Positions 36,463 through 45,626 of a stretch of 64,000 bases of DNA are shown piece after piece (position 1 is the first letter of the stretch; every line of letters begins with the position of its first letter). The translations under genes and the position numbers were made by a program. The notes under the pieces were generated by a model. The model was not told the DNA's origin. It saw only the letters and a list, made by a program, of their open reading frames with translations, and searched no databases. The stretch lies in NCBI GenBank assembly GCA_963803265.1, contig CAWDLZ010000010.1, positions 62,001 to 126,000 on the forward strand. The letters are read 5' to 3'. This stretch comes from CAIKMD01 sp963803265. GTDB lineage: Bacteria; Pseudomonadota; Alphaproteobacteria; ATCC43930; CGMCC-115725.

Positions 36463-37415
36463 TGAAGAAGGATCTCGTCATCGCGCTCTCCGGCGGGGTC
36501 GGCGGCGCCAAGCTCGCCCTGGGCCTCGCCCGCGTGATGCCGCCTGAGAAGCTCATGGTCGTGGCCAATACCGGCGACGATTTCGAGCATCTCGGTCTCG
36601 CGATCTCGCCCGATCTCGATACCCTCGTCTATACCCTGGCCGGTCTCGATAATCCCGAGACCGGTTGGGGACGGCGCGGCGAGACCTGGAATTTCATGGG
36701 CGTCCTCGAAGCGCTCGGCGGCGAGACCTGGTTCCGGCTGGGCGATGCCGATCTCGCCATGCATGTCGAGCGCACGAGGCGGCTCAAATCGGGCGAGACC
36801 CTGGCGGCGATCACCGCCGATTTCTGCCGGCGTCTCGCGGTGTCAATCCGCATCGTGCCGATGAGCGGCGATCCGGTGCGCACAAGGCTGCGGACGACCG
36901 CGGGTTGGCTCGACTTTCAAGACTATTTCGTGCGCCGCCAATGCCAGCCCGAAGTGCTGGAAATCGCCTTCGCCGGCGCCGCTACCGCGTCCCCCGATCC
37001 GGCGTTCCTCGCCGGGCTTGCCGACCCCAGGCTGCGCGCGGTGGTGATCTGCCCGTCCAATCCCTTCATCAGCATCGAGCCGATCCTGGCGCTCAGCGGA
37101 GTAAGAGACCTGCTCTCGGCCTCGGCGGCGCCGGTCATCGCGGTGTCGCCGATTATCGGGGGGCGCGCGGTGAAGGGGCCGACGGCCAAGATCATGCACG
37201 AGCTCGGCATAGCGGCGAGCGCCGCCGCGGTGGCTGAACGCTATGGCCACTGGCTCGACGGATTTATCGTCGATCGTGGCGATGCCAGCTTTTGTGCCGC
37301 GCCGGGGCTTCGCGTTGTCGAGGCGCAGACGCGGATGATCACGCTTGGCGATCGCGAGGCTTTGGCGCGCCTCGTGCTGGCCACCGCCGATCAATTGGCC
37401 GAGGAGGCGTCATGA
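36462..37415 (+). CDS. cofD: 2-phospho-L-lactate transferase (CofD/FbiA)
   Basis: Joins the phospho-lactyl (or phosphoenolpyruvyl / 3-phosphoglyceryl) moiety of the GDP-activated donor made by CofC to Fo, giving F420-0 or a variant. 317 residues, usual length. The GDP-binding N-terminus is ALSGGVGGAKLALGLA (GGVGGAK at 11-17), followed by VVANTGDDFEHLGLAISPDL, the metal- and Fo-binding region. ICPSNPFISIEPIL and SPIIGGRAVKGPTAKIM are also conserved. It overlaps cofE by 1 base and cofC by 4. Which donor it uses cannot be read from the sequence by eye. Confidence 0.95.
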   Translation: MKKDLVIALSGGVGGAKLALGLARVMPPEKLMVVANTGDDFEHLGLAISPDLDTLVYTLAGLDNPETGWGRRGETWNFMGVLEALGGETWFRLGDADLAMHVERTRRLKSGETLAAITADFCRRLAVSIRIVPMSGDPVRTRLRTTAGWLDFQDYFVRRQCQPEVLEIAFAGAATASPDPAFLAGLADPRLRAVVICPSNPFISIEPILALSGVRDLLSASAAPVIAVSPIIGGRAVKGPTAKIMHELGIAASAAAVAERYGHWLDGFIVDRGDASFCAAPGLRVVEAQTRMITLGDREALARLVLATADQLAEEAS

Positions 37416-38092
37416 CCGCGAGCTCGGCCGTCTGGGCGGTCGTGCCCGTGAAGGAGACGGCTTCGGCCAAGCAGCGCCTGGCGGCCGTGCTTCCTGGCGC
37501 CATTCGCCAAGCGCTGGCGCTCGCGATGCTCGAAGACGTGGTGGCCGCGCTCGCCGCCACTCGCGATCTCGCGGGAATTCTGGTCGTGACGGTCGATAGA
37601 GGCGCGGCGCGGATCGCAGAACGCCATGGCGCGACGGTTTCGAGTGAATGCGCGCGCGATGGGCACAGCGGCGCGATTGCCGGCGCGGCGCGCTCCCTTG
37701 CCGCCCGCGGCGCAGCGATGCTGACCCTTCCCGGCGACGTGCCCTTGGTGCGGCCGGACGATATCCGGCGCGTGATTGACGCGAGGCACGGGCGTCCCAG
37801 CTTCACCATCGTGCCCTCGCGCGATCAGCGCGGCTCCAATGCCATTCTCTGCGCGCCGGCGGATGCGGTGACGCTGCGCTTCGGCGAGGACAGCTATGTC
37901 GCGCATCTCGCGGCGGCGCGCGCGCGCGGGATCGAGCCGGTGAGCCTCGCCATTCCCCGCATCGCGATCGACATCGACCGCCCCGTGGATCTGGTCGAAT
38001 TCCTGAAATACCCAGATCGATGCCGCGCCCGCGCGGCGCTTGAGCGCGATGGCGTCTCGGCTTCATCCCTCGCCATCGGCGCGGTCCCATGA
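37412..38092 (+). CDS. cofC: 2-phospho-L-lactate guanylyltransferase (CofC/FbiD)
   Basis: Nucleotidyltransferase that activates 2-phospho-L-lactate, PEP or 3-phosphoglycerate with GTP, the donor for CofD. 226 residues. The start VWAVVPVKETASAKQRLA is the family signature (VPxK...KxRL), then GAAMLTLPGDVPLVRPDDI, with the metal-binding Asp, and SNAILCAPADAVTLRFGEDS. It overlaps both neighbours by ATGA. Specificity among the three possible three-carbon donors decides which form of F420 is made and must be determined by assay or phylogeny. Confidence 0.93.
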   Translation: MTASSAVWAVVPVKETASAKQRLAAVLPGAIRQALALAMLEDVVAALAATRDLAGILVVTVDRGAARIAERHGATVSSECARDGHSGAIAGAARSLAARGAAMLTLPGDVPLVRPDDIRRVIDARHGRPSFTIVPSRDQRGSNAILCAPADAVTLRFGEDSYVAHLAAARARGIEPVSLAIPRIAIDIDRPVDLVEFLKYPDRCRARAALERDGVSASSLAIGAVP

Positions 38093-40467
38093 GCGACGTA
38101 CCCTCCGCCGCCGCTGCCCGCTCGCTCGTCGATTGCCGCGACCTTGCCGCGCTGATGGCCGAAGCCGCGGCGATCCGCGACGCGGGCCATGGCGCGCTTC
38201 TTTCCTATTCGCGCAAGGTCTTCATTCCGCTCACCCAACTGTGCCGCGATAGCTGCCACTATTGCACGTTCGCGCGTGCCCCCCGTCGCGGCACCCGCGC
38301 CTATCTTGGCCCCGAGGAAGTTCTGGCGATCGCGCGCTCCGGCGCCGAGACAGGCTGCCGCGAGGCCTTATTCACCTTGGGCGACAAGCCCGAGCTGCGC
38401 TATCGCGCGGCGCAAAGCGAGCTGGCGCTTCTCGGCCATGACAGCACGCTGTCCTATTTGGCCGCGATGGCAAGGTTGGTGCTGAACGAGACCGGGCTCC
38501 TGCCGCATCTCAACGCCGGCGTGATGAGCGCCGCCGATATCGCGCGCCTGCGCGCCTCATCGGTGTCGCAAGGCATCATGCTCGAATCCGCGAGCCCGCG
38601 TCTGATGCGGCGCGGCATGCCCCATTTCGGCTCGCCCGATAAGGCGCCCGCGCTCCGCCTCGCCACCATCGCGGCCGCCGGCGCCGCGTCGGTGCCGTTC
38701 ACCTCGGGGTTGCTGATCGGTATCGGCGAAACCAGGGCCGAGCGGATCGATGCGCTGTTGGAGCTGCGCGCGCTCAATGACCGCGACGGGCATCTCCAGG
38801 AAATCATCATCCAGAATTTTCGCGCCAAGCCGGGCACGCGGATGGCGGATTTCCCCGAGCCGGACCTGGCCGAGCATCTCTGGACCATCGCGGTGGCACG
38901 GATCCTCTTCGGGCCGGCGATGAACATTCAGGCGCCGCCGAATTTAAGCGCCGGGGCGCTGCCGCAACTGATCGCGGCCGGGATCAACGATTGGGGCGGC
39001 GTCTCGCCGGTGACGCCGGATCATGTCAATCCCGAGCGGCCTTGGCCCAGCCTCGACGCGCTGGCGGAGGAAACTGCCAAGGCCGGCAAGACCCTGGTCG
39101 AAAGGCTGGCGATCTATCCCGCTTTCGCGCTCGACGCCAAGCGCTGGCTCGCGCCCGAGCTGCGGACGCCGGTGCTGCGCGCCGCGGATGCCGAGGGCTT
39201 CGCCAGGAGCGATGGCTGGATGCCGGGAGCGGATGTCGCGTTGCCGGTGCCCGCGCCCTCCGCCACGCGCGGCACGGCGCTGACGCCGATTCTGACCCGC
39301 GCGCTCAAGGGGCAGACGCTCAGCGAGTCGGAGATCGTCGCGTTGTTCGGCGCGCGCGGGGCCGATTTCGAAGCGGTGTGCCACGCCGCCGATGAATTGC
39401 GCCAATCGGTTTGCGGCGACCGGGTCAGCTACGTCGTGACCCGCAACATCAATTACACCAACATCTGCTACTTCCGATGCAGGTTCTGCGCCTTCTCCAA
39501 GGGCAAGCTCAGCGAGAATCTGCGCGGGCGGCCTTACGATCTGAGCACGGACGAGATACTGCGCCGAGTGCGCGAGGCATGGGATCGCGGCGCGACGGAG
39601 GTTTGCCTGCAAGGCGGCATCCATCCCGATTACACGGGCGCGACCTATCTCGCCATCTGCCGCGCGATCAAGGCGGCCGTACCCGAGATGCACGTTCATG
39701 CCTTCTCGCCCTTGGAAATCTGGCAGGGTGCGGCAACTCTCGGGGTCGCGGCGCCGGAATTCCTCGCCGCGTTGAAAGAGGCCGGCCTCGGCTCGCTGCC
39801 GGGAACGGCCGCCGAAATCCTCGACGACGAGGTTCGCGCCATCCTTTGTCCCGACAAGGTCACGACCGCGCAATGGCTCGAGGTGATCGAGGCGGCGCAC
39901 CGCGCGGGGCTTCGCACCACGGCGACGATTATGTACGGCCATGTCGAGGCGCCGCTTCATTGGGCGCGGCATCTCCTGCGCATCCGCGCGCTCCAGTCGG
40001 GCACTGGCGGCTTCACCGAATTCGTGCCCTTGCCCTTCGTGCCGATGGAGACGCCGATTCACCTGCGCGGCTTATGCCGGCTGGGGCCCAGTTTCCGCGA
40101 GGCGGTGTTGATGCACGCGGTGGCGCGGCTCGCGCTGTATCCGGTCATCGCCAACATCCAGACCTCGTGGGTCAAGATGGGGCCGGCGGGCGCTGCCGCG
40201 TGCCTCAGGGCCGGCGCCAACGATCTCGGCGGCACGCTGATGAACGAGAGCATCACCCGCGCGGCCGGCGCGGTTCACGGCCAGGAAATGAATCCAGAGG
40301 CGATGGAAGCACTCATCCGCTCTATCGGGCGCGCGCCCTGGCAAAGGACGACGCTCTATCGCGAAGCACCGGCCGAACGGCGCGCGGCGTCCTTCGCCGC
40401 GCCGCCTTTATCGCCGCCGACCGATACGCCCGCGCGGCGCTACGAGAGGGCCGGCTCTTTCTCTTGA
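38089..40467 (+). CDS. fbiC: Fo synthase (7,8-didemethyl-8-hydroxy-5-deazariboflavin synthase), fused CofG-CofH
   Basis: Bifunctional radical-SAM enzyme that makes the deazaflavin Fo from tyrosine and 5-amino-6-ribitylamino-uracil. 792 residues with two radical-SAM modules. The CofG half carries C52-x3-C56-x2-C59 (CRDSCHYCTF), and the CofH half C460-x3-C464-x2-C467 (CYFRCRFCAFSKGKL). Other conserved stretches are IIQNFRAKPGTRM in CofG and VCLQGGIHPDYTG and VPLPFVPMETPIHLRG in CofH. The fusion order matches actinobacterial FbiC; archaea use two proteins. It overlaps cofC by ATGA and ends within the 3' end of the convergent VOC gene (28-base overlap). Confidence 0.96.
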   Translation: MSDVPSAAAARSLVDCRDLAALMAEAAAIRDAGHGALLSYSRKVFIPLTQLCRDSCHYCTFARAPRRGTRAYLGPEEVLAIARSGAETGCREALFTLGDKPELRYRAAQSELALLGHDSTLSYLAAMARLVLNETGLLPHLNAGVMSAADIARLRASSVSQGIMLESASPRLMRRGMPHFGSPDKAPALRLATIAAAGAASVPFTSGLLIGIGETRAERIDALLELRALNDRDGHLQEIIIQNFRAKPGTRMADFPEPDLAEHLWTIAVARILFGPAMNIQAPPNLSAGALPQLIAAGINDWGGVSPVTPDHVNPERPWPSLDALAEETAKAGKTLVERLAIYPAFALDAKRWLAPELRTPVLRAADAEGFARSDGWMPGADVALPVPAPSATRGTALTPILTRALKGQTLSESEIVALFGARGADFEAVCHAADELRQSVCGDRVSYVVTRNINYTNICYFRCRFCAFSKGKLSENLRGRPYDLSTDEILRRVREAWDRGATEVCLQGGIHPDYTGATYLAICRAIKAAVPEMHVHAFSPLEIWQGAATLGVAAPEFLAALKEAGLGSLPGTAAEILDDEVRAILCPDKVTTAQWLEVIEAAHRAGLRTTATIMYGHVEAPLHWARHLLRIRALQSGTGGFTEFVPLPFVPMETPIHLRGLCRLGPSFREAVLMHAVARLALYPVIANIQTSWVKMGPAGAAACLRAGANDLGGTLMNESITRAAGAVHGQEMNPEAMEALIRSIGRAPWQRTTLYREAPAERRAASFAAPPLSPPTDTPARRYERAGSFS

Positions 40468-40862
40468 AGCGGCTCGTCCAGCGCGCCGTACCAGCCCTTT
40501 TCGGAAATGTCGAAGATGTTTCCTTCGAGGTCCTTGAACTTGCGCTCGTAATTCATGCCGTCGGGATTGCCGAGATCGTAAGCATAGGTTCCGCCCTCGG
40601 CCGCGATCCGGGCTTCCGAGCCTTTGAAATCCGCGACCCGGAAGCCGGAATGATGGATGCCGAGGCGGCCATCCGCCGTCTCCGAGCCCGGCCGGTTGAC
40701 CGCGGCGTAGCTGAGAACCGCGAGATTCATCGTGCCGTCGGTGAGATAGACGGCGACGCCCTTCACCTCGTGGGCCCGCTTCATGTCGAAGATCTTCTCG
40801 TAGAAGCGGGTCGAGGCCTCGATATCCTTGACCACGATCGCCACGTGCCGAAGTTTTGCCAT
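40440..40862 (-). CDS. VOC family (glyoxalase-like) protein
   Basis: 140-residue single VOC module. It starts AKLRHVAIVVKDIEASTRFYEK, the usual first beta-alpha repeat, and the second repeat is GIHHSGFRVADFKGSEARI, ending with DLEGNIFDISEKGWYG. Candidate metal ligands are H7 (LRHVAIV) and the His in GIHHSGF. ATG 40862 has GGAGGAAGCCCA upstream. It faces fbiC tail to tail, and its start lies 118 bases from the divergent LLM oxidoreductase. It is not part of known F420 synthesis. It could act on a product of F420-linked metabolism, but this is only positional. Confidence 0.85.
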   Translation of the reverse strand: MAKLRHVAIVVKDIEASTRFYEKIFDMKRAHEVKGVAVYLTDGTMNLAVLSYAAVNRPGSETADGRLGIHHSGFRVADFKGSEARIAAEGGTYAYDLGNPDGMNYERKFKDLEGNIFDISEKGWYGALDEPLQEKEPALS

Positions 40863-40980
40863 TGGGCTTCCTCCATTACTGGTGCGGAAATACTAAACCT
40901 GTCCGAGCCGATACGCCATGGCGCCGCGTCATACGGGATGGCATAGTCGCGCTCAACCGAGAAGACCGGGAGGGACGCAA

Positions 40981-42049
40981 TTGGAATACGGGATTCAGCT
41001 TGCGACCTCGGCCCACCACTGGAAGGTGGTCAAACGCGCCGAGGAAATGGGCTTTACCCATGCGTGGTTCTACGACACGGAGCTGCTGAACGCCGATGTC
41101 TTCGTGGCGATGGCGGCGGCGGCGATGAACACCACCAAGATCAAGCTCTGCACCGGCGTGCTGATCCCGTCGAACCGGATCGCGCCGGTGGCGGCGAGCG
41201 CCTTGGCCTCGCTCAACGCGCTGGCGCCGGGGCGGATCGTGTGCGGCCTCTCGACCGGTTTCACCGCGCGCCGCACCCTGGGGCTGCCGGCGATCACGCT
41301 GGCCCGGCTCGAGGAATATGTCCGCGTCCTTCGCGGGCTCTTGAACAAGGAGACCGTCGAATGGGCCGAGGAAGGCGGCACGCACAAGATTCGTTTTCTC
41401 AATCCCGAGCTGGGGCTCATCAATCTCGACGATCCGATCCCGTTCCATCTTTCCGCCTTCGGCCCGAAGGGGCGGGCGCTGACCGCTAAGCTCGGCGCGG
41501 GCTGGATCGTCGGCACCAGCAACCCCAAGGCGGCGACGGGCGCGCTCACGGGCATGCGAAAGGCGTGGACCGATGCCGGCCGCGACACGAAGGACCTCTA
41601 TTCGACGACCTTCGGCGCCGGCTGCGTCCTCGCCGAGGGCGAGGCTTCGGACAGTCCACGCGCCAAGGCCCAGGCCGGCCCCGGGGCGACGATGATATTT
41701 CACGATATGGTCGAGCACGAGACCCTCGGCTCGCTCGGCATCCCGGCGCTGCCGCAATTCCAGGCGCAATACGACGCCTATCGCGAAATCTACCGGGGCT
41801 ACCAGCCCGAGGATGCCCGCTATCTTACGAATCACCGCGGCCATCTGATGTTTCTCCGGCCCGAGGAAGAAAAGCTCGTCACCGCCGAGCTCGATCGAGG
41901 CGGTCACCCTGACCGGCACGCCGCCGAAGCTGATCGAGAGTCTCCGCGCCATCGAGGCCGCCGGCTACAGCCAGTTCGGCGTCCATCTCCGTATCGGCCA
42001 CGAAATGGCGATGCTCGAGGATTGGGCCAAGGTGATCGAGAAAGTCTGA
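40981..42049 (+). CDS. LLM class (luciferase-like) flavin/F420-dependent oxidoreductase (frameshifted)
   Basis: TIM-barrel oxidoreductase of the bacterial luciferase-like superfamily, members of which use F420 or FMN to move hydride to or from alcohols, sugars and enones. TTG 40981 is the start, with GGGAGG 8 bases upstream. The barrel begins LEYGIQLATSAHHWKVVKRA, then TKIKLCTGVLIPSNRIAPV and the LLM-type GRIVCGLSTGFTARRTLG. The last 52 residues (AIEAAGYSQFGVHLRIGHE to the stop at 42049) are one frame over; an extra base near 41893 restores about 355 residues. Its place directly after the F420 operon suggests F420 as cofactor; an FMN enzyme cannot be ruled out. Confidence 0.85.
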
Positions 42050-42051
42050 TG

Positions 42052-43455
42052 TCAGGCCGTCCGCGGCTCCTTCCGCGGCAGGGAGGGAGAGAGCCGCTCG
42101 AGGACTTTGTTGCGCGTCTCGATCGAGTACAGGACGCAGACGACGAAGCCGAAGGTCATGACGCAGCCGAAGAAAATGAACACGACGTCGATCCCGAAGC
42201 CCGGCAGGAGGGAGCCTACGAGCAACGGCCCGACCGCCGCCGCGACGCGCTGCCACGCGGCCGCGACGCCGCTCCCCAGCGCGCGCATGTTGTTGGGATA
42301 GATCTCGGCGGTGTACATGCCCAAGGCCAGCAACAAGAAGCCGAGAAAAAAGAACAGGATGACGACACGGATCATGACGTTGAAGGCGGTGGCATCCAAC
42401 ACGAGGAAAGACAGCAACGCGAGCGAGGCGCCGCAGAGGCCGACGATGAACAACGGTCTGCGGCCGGTGAAATCGATCACGAAAGTGCAGAAAATGCCCG
42501 AAGCGAGCGCCGCGGCCGTCTGGGTGAAACCGTAATTCAGCGATTGCTGGAGCGTCAGATGGAAGACCGAGCGATAAAGCGAGGGCAGCCACGTGCCGAT
42601 GCCGTAGGAGGCGAAATAGCACACCATCCAGAGGCACCAAACGGTCAAGGTGCGCTTCAGATAGATGCCCCGGAAAAGATCGCCGAAGCGGCACTCGGCG
42701 GGAGGCACCCGCGGCAGGTCGGCGGGCAGGGGCGGCAAGGTCTTGCCGTCATGCTCGGTGATGATGGTTTCGATCCGCCTTACCACGCGGTCGGCCTCGT
42801 CGAATCGGCCCTTGCTCGCCAGCCAGCGCGCGGATTCGGGCAGGATGAAGCGCATCGGAATGGCAATGAGCGCGGGCACCGCTCCCAGGTAGAACATCCA
42901 TTGCCAGCCCAAATTCGGCACGATCCACACCCCCGCCAGCGCGCTCCCGACGAGGCCAAAGGCGAATAGGAGCTGGACGCCAAGCGTGTAGCGCCCGCGC
43001 CCCCGCGCCTTCGAGAACTCGTTGATATAGGTGATCATGATGGGAACCTCGCCGCCCAAGCCGAGGCCCTGGACGAACCGGAACCAGAACATCGATGTGT
43101 AGTTCCAGGCGAAGGCGCAGACGATGCTCATCACGCTGAAAATGAGCAGGGTCAGCAGCGCGGTGGGGATCCGTCCCCATCTCTCGCCGAGCCAGCCGGC
43201 CGCCACCGATCCGACGGCCTGACCGATGAAGCCCGCGGCCAGCAGCATGCCGATCTGCCCCGGCGTCAAGTGCCACAACCCGATCAGCACCGGCACGACA
43301 TAGGCGATGGCCAAAGCGTCGGCCGCGTCGAAGAACCAGGCGCTCGAGATGATCGTGCCGGCCTTCCAATGCCAAGATGAGAACGGCATGCGCTCGATGC
43401 GCGCCGCGATCTGTCGCGCATCGACCGGCCCCGTGAGGCTGGCGAGATCGGTCAT
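42052..43455 (-). CDS. MFS transporter, aromatic-acid:H+ symporter/sugar porter type
   Basis: Intact 467-residue carrier, paralogue of the broken gene at 24354-25723. ATG 43455 has GGGAGGAAAAGAC upstream. The N-terminal RIERMPFSSWHWKAG precedes helix 1 (SAWFFDAADALAIAYV). Signature loops are GWLGERWGRIP between helices 2 and 3, LPESARWLASKGRFDEA before the central loop, and YTAEIYPNNMRALGSG. About twelve spans. It is the last gene of a minus-strand run with three binding proteins, an ABC importer and gentisate dioxygenase, so gentisate or a related aromatic acid is a reasonable guess for substrate. Confidence 0.9.
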   Translation of the reverse strand: MTDLASLTGPVDARQIAARIERMPFSSWHWKAGTIISSAWFFDAADALAIAYVVPVLIGLWHLTPGQIGMLLAAGFIGQAVGSVAAGWLGERWGRIPTALLTLLIFSVMSIVCAFAWNYTSMFWFRFVQGLGLGGEVPIMITYINEFSKARGRGRYTLGVQLLFAFGLVGSALAGVWIVPNLGWQWMFYLGAVPALIAIPMRFILPESARWLASKGRFDEADRVVRRIETIITEHDGKTLPPLPADLPRVPPAECRFGDLFRGIYLKRTLTVWCLWMVCYFASYGIGTWLPSLYRSVFHLTLQQSLNYGFTQTAAALASGIFCTFVIDFTGRRPLFIVGLCGASLALLSFLVLDATAFNVMIRVVILFFFLGFLLLALGMYTAEIYPNNMRALGSGVAAAWQRVAAAVGPLLVGSLLPGFGIDVVFIFFGCVMTFGFVVCVLYSIETRNKVLERLSPSLPRKEPRTA

Positions 43456-43487
43456 GTCTTTTCCTCCCGAAATCGCGGGGCGCCGCT

Positions 43488-44589
43488 TCATTGCGGGCGC
43501 AATTGCTTCAGCTCGGCCATCCATCGGCGCATCACGGCGTCGTTCTCCGGACGCTGGGCGTAGAAATAGGTAGCACCCGGTATCGGCGCCTCGTTGGGAT
43601 CGACCGGCGGCACGTCGCTTCGGCGCGAGCTCCAGCCCTGGGACTGCTCCATCAGCTCGGAGACCCGCTTCGTCATGATCCAGTTGATGAAGAGGCGCGC
43701 CGCGTTCGGATGCGGCGCCTGGTTGAACACGCCGAGAGTCGTCCCGTCGGTGCCGCGATAGACGGTTTCGGGCGTATTGCCGAAATTCCTCGCGTCGATT
43801 GCGACACCCGCCGCCAGATACGGGGCAAGATCCAATCGCGGGCTGCCGGAGATGGCGACGATGGCCTTGCCGCGCGCGATCGCCTCGCCGGCATCGTTCA
43901 TGGCGGTGACGAAGGTCGGGTCCTGGTCCGTCAGCAGCTTACGCAAATTGTCGGCGCCCAAGACGTGGTCGAAGAGCGCAAGATAGGGCGAGCCGGGCCC
44001 TTCGCGGCGCGGATCGTACCACACGATCTTGCCCTTCAATTCGGGGTCGAGCAGAGCCTTGAGCCCCTCCGCCGCGACTTTCTCGGGCGCGAGGAGGGCG
44101 GCGTTGTAGTAGGGCGTTTCCAAATCCGTGACGAGGCCGAGGCACGTATTTCTTCTCGTCGTCGTAGAAGGCGTCGTCCCACCCGCCCCAGACCGCCGGA
44201 TCGTTCACCTCGGGCAGGATCAGCTCCGGAAGCAGCGGATCGAGCAGCCCGGCCTTGATGGCGCTGTAGCCCGTATTCGGCCCGCTATCGAAGACATCCC
44301 AAAGGTATCGCCCAGCGGAGCGCTCGATGGCGACGCCCGGGACGAAGGAAGTGCCGCTGACGTTCTGCACCGAGAGCTCGATCTCGGGATAATCCGCCTT
44401 CCATTGCTTCAACAGGAATTCGCGGCGCGCGACGCCCGGCGAGATGCAGACGACGACCTGCCCCTCCTGTTTGGCGGCGGCGACCGTCTTGTCCCAGAGG
44501 GCTTGCCAGTCTTCCGCCGCCGGCGCAGCGGCGGGCGAGAAGATGACGAGCACAAAGAGCCACCCTGCCACGGAGCGAAAATGGGTCAT
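43488..44589 (-). CDS. Extracellular solute-binding protein, Fe(III)-type ABC family, paralogue 1 (frameshifted)
   Basis: One of three related periplasmic binding proteins in this cluster (with 45627 and 49621). ATG 44589; the signal ends APAAEDW-like, with the mature start DWQALWDKTVAAAKQEGQVV. The N-terminal half reaches DAFYDDEKKYV, and the C-terminal half LGLVTDLETPYYNAALLAPE through MAELKQLRPQ is in another frame. One extra base near 44140 joins KKYV to LGLV and gives 366 residues, the same as the paralogues (367 and 370). All three end in the same KQLRPQ. The gene lies directly downstream of gentisate dioxygenase. The ligand is unknown; the family name implies iron, but the context suggests an organic acid. 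Confidence 0.85.
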
Positions 44590-44610
44590 CGATCGAGCCT
44601 CGCTCGCTGT

Positions 44611-45615
44611 TTATCTGCCGACTTCTTCCTGCAGGAGACCGAGCTTCTGCAGGACCTCGCGGTCGCTCGCGAGAAACAGCTTGGCGCTACGGCTCGTCGC
44701 GCGATGAGTGTGCCAGTTCTTGCGCGGCACGGTGAAGACATCGTTCCTCGACCACTTGATCTTGCTGTCGCCGACCGTCGATTCGCCTTCGCCCTCGGCA
44801 ACCAGATAGATCGTGCTGCTCGAGGAACGGCGCGGAACCGTTTCCTGTCCACGGGCGAGCTCCTGAAGGTAGCAATCGATCATCGACATCACCGCGCCGC
44901 CGGTGAGCGGATTGATGTAGCGCAGCATCCGCGAGCCATCCTCGTCGGCTGGAATTTTCGCGACTGCGGCGCAGGCATCGGCCCAGGAATACCGGAACAT
45001 CGGCGAGAAAGTCGGATTTGAGCTGGCCGCCGCATTCGCTGGCACCATGCCGGCGGTGCTGAACTCCTCGTCGTCGCGGATCGCCAGGACGTTCTTCGGC
45101 GGCCCGGCCTCGAAAGCCGAAGTCTTGAAGAATTGGTGCAGCGGCACGTCGAGCGAATCGAACCACACGATCCGCTCCGTGCCTTCGTGGACATGCTCAT
45201 GCCATGTCCAGCTTGGCGTCAGGATGAGATCGCCCTCCGCCATCGGGCACCGCTTGCCCTCTACAATGGTCGTGGCTCCGCTGCCTTCCATGACGAAGCG
45301 CAGGGCATTCATGGAATGCCGATGGGGACGCGCGTGCTCGCCCGGGAGAAGAATCTGAAGCGCGCCGTTGAGGCTCGATATCGCGTTGGACGCGCCCTCG
45401 AGATCCGGATTGTAGAAGGCGAGGACTCGGCGCTCGGTGTCTTCCATGTTGGCTGCGGCGACCGCCTGATCGATCAGCGGCTGCAATTCCTTCCACCGCC
45501 AGATCATGGACTGCTCGACCTCGCCCCGGCGATTGCCGTGCGAATCCATCTCCCATAGGGCACGGACTTTCAAACGCTGCATCTCGCTGTGAAAGGTGTC
45601 CATTCCGGTCTCCAT
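44611..45615 (-). CDS. Gentisate 1,2-dioxygenase (bicupin)
   Basis: Fe(II) ring-cleavage dioxygenase that opens gentisate between C1 and C2 to maleylpyruvate. 334 residues from ATG 45615 (AGGGAG upstream), the normal size. The first cupin has the iron-binding region PGEHARPHRHSMNALRFVME with H98 and H100, and the matching histidine in TPSWTWHEHVHEG (H139). The second cupin (about 230-330) carries IYLVAEGEGESTV and VPRKNWHTHRA. Salicylate 1,2-dioxygenase and 1-hydroxy-2-naphthoate dioxygenase are close relatives, so the exact ring substrate is open. It sits between two of the three paralogous binding-protein genes, tying that transport system to aromatic degradation. Confidence 0.88.
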   Translation of the reverse strand: METGMDTFHSEMQRLKVRALWEMDSHGNRRGEVEQSMIWRWKELQPLIDQAVAAANMEDTERRVLAFYNPDLEGASNAISSLNGALQILLPGEHARPHRHSMNALRFVMEGSGATTIVEGKRCPMAEGDLILTPSWTWHEHVHEGTERIVWFDSLDVPLHQFFKTSAFEAGPPKNVLAIRDDEEFSTAGMVPANAAASSNPTFSPMFRYSWADACAAVAKIPADEDGSRMLRYINPLTGGAVMSMIDCYLQELARGQETVPRRSSSSTIYLVAEGEGESTVGDSKIKWSRNDVFTVPRKNWHTHRATSRSAKLFLASDREVLQKLGLLQEEVGR

Positions 45616-45626
45616 CGTTTCGCTCC

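Noticed and set aside
40918..42969. 683-residue LLM oxidoreductase extending past 42049
   Set aside because: Beyond about 41893 this frame is antisense to the MFS gene and low-complexity; the conserved LLM C-terminus lies in the neighbouring frame and stops at 42049.
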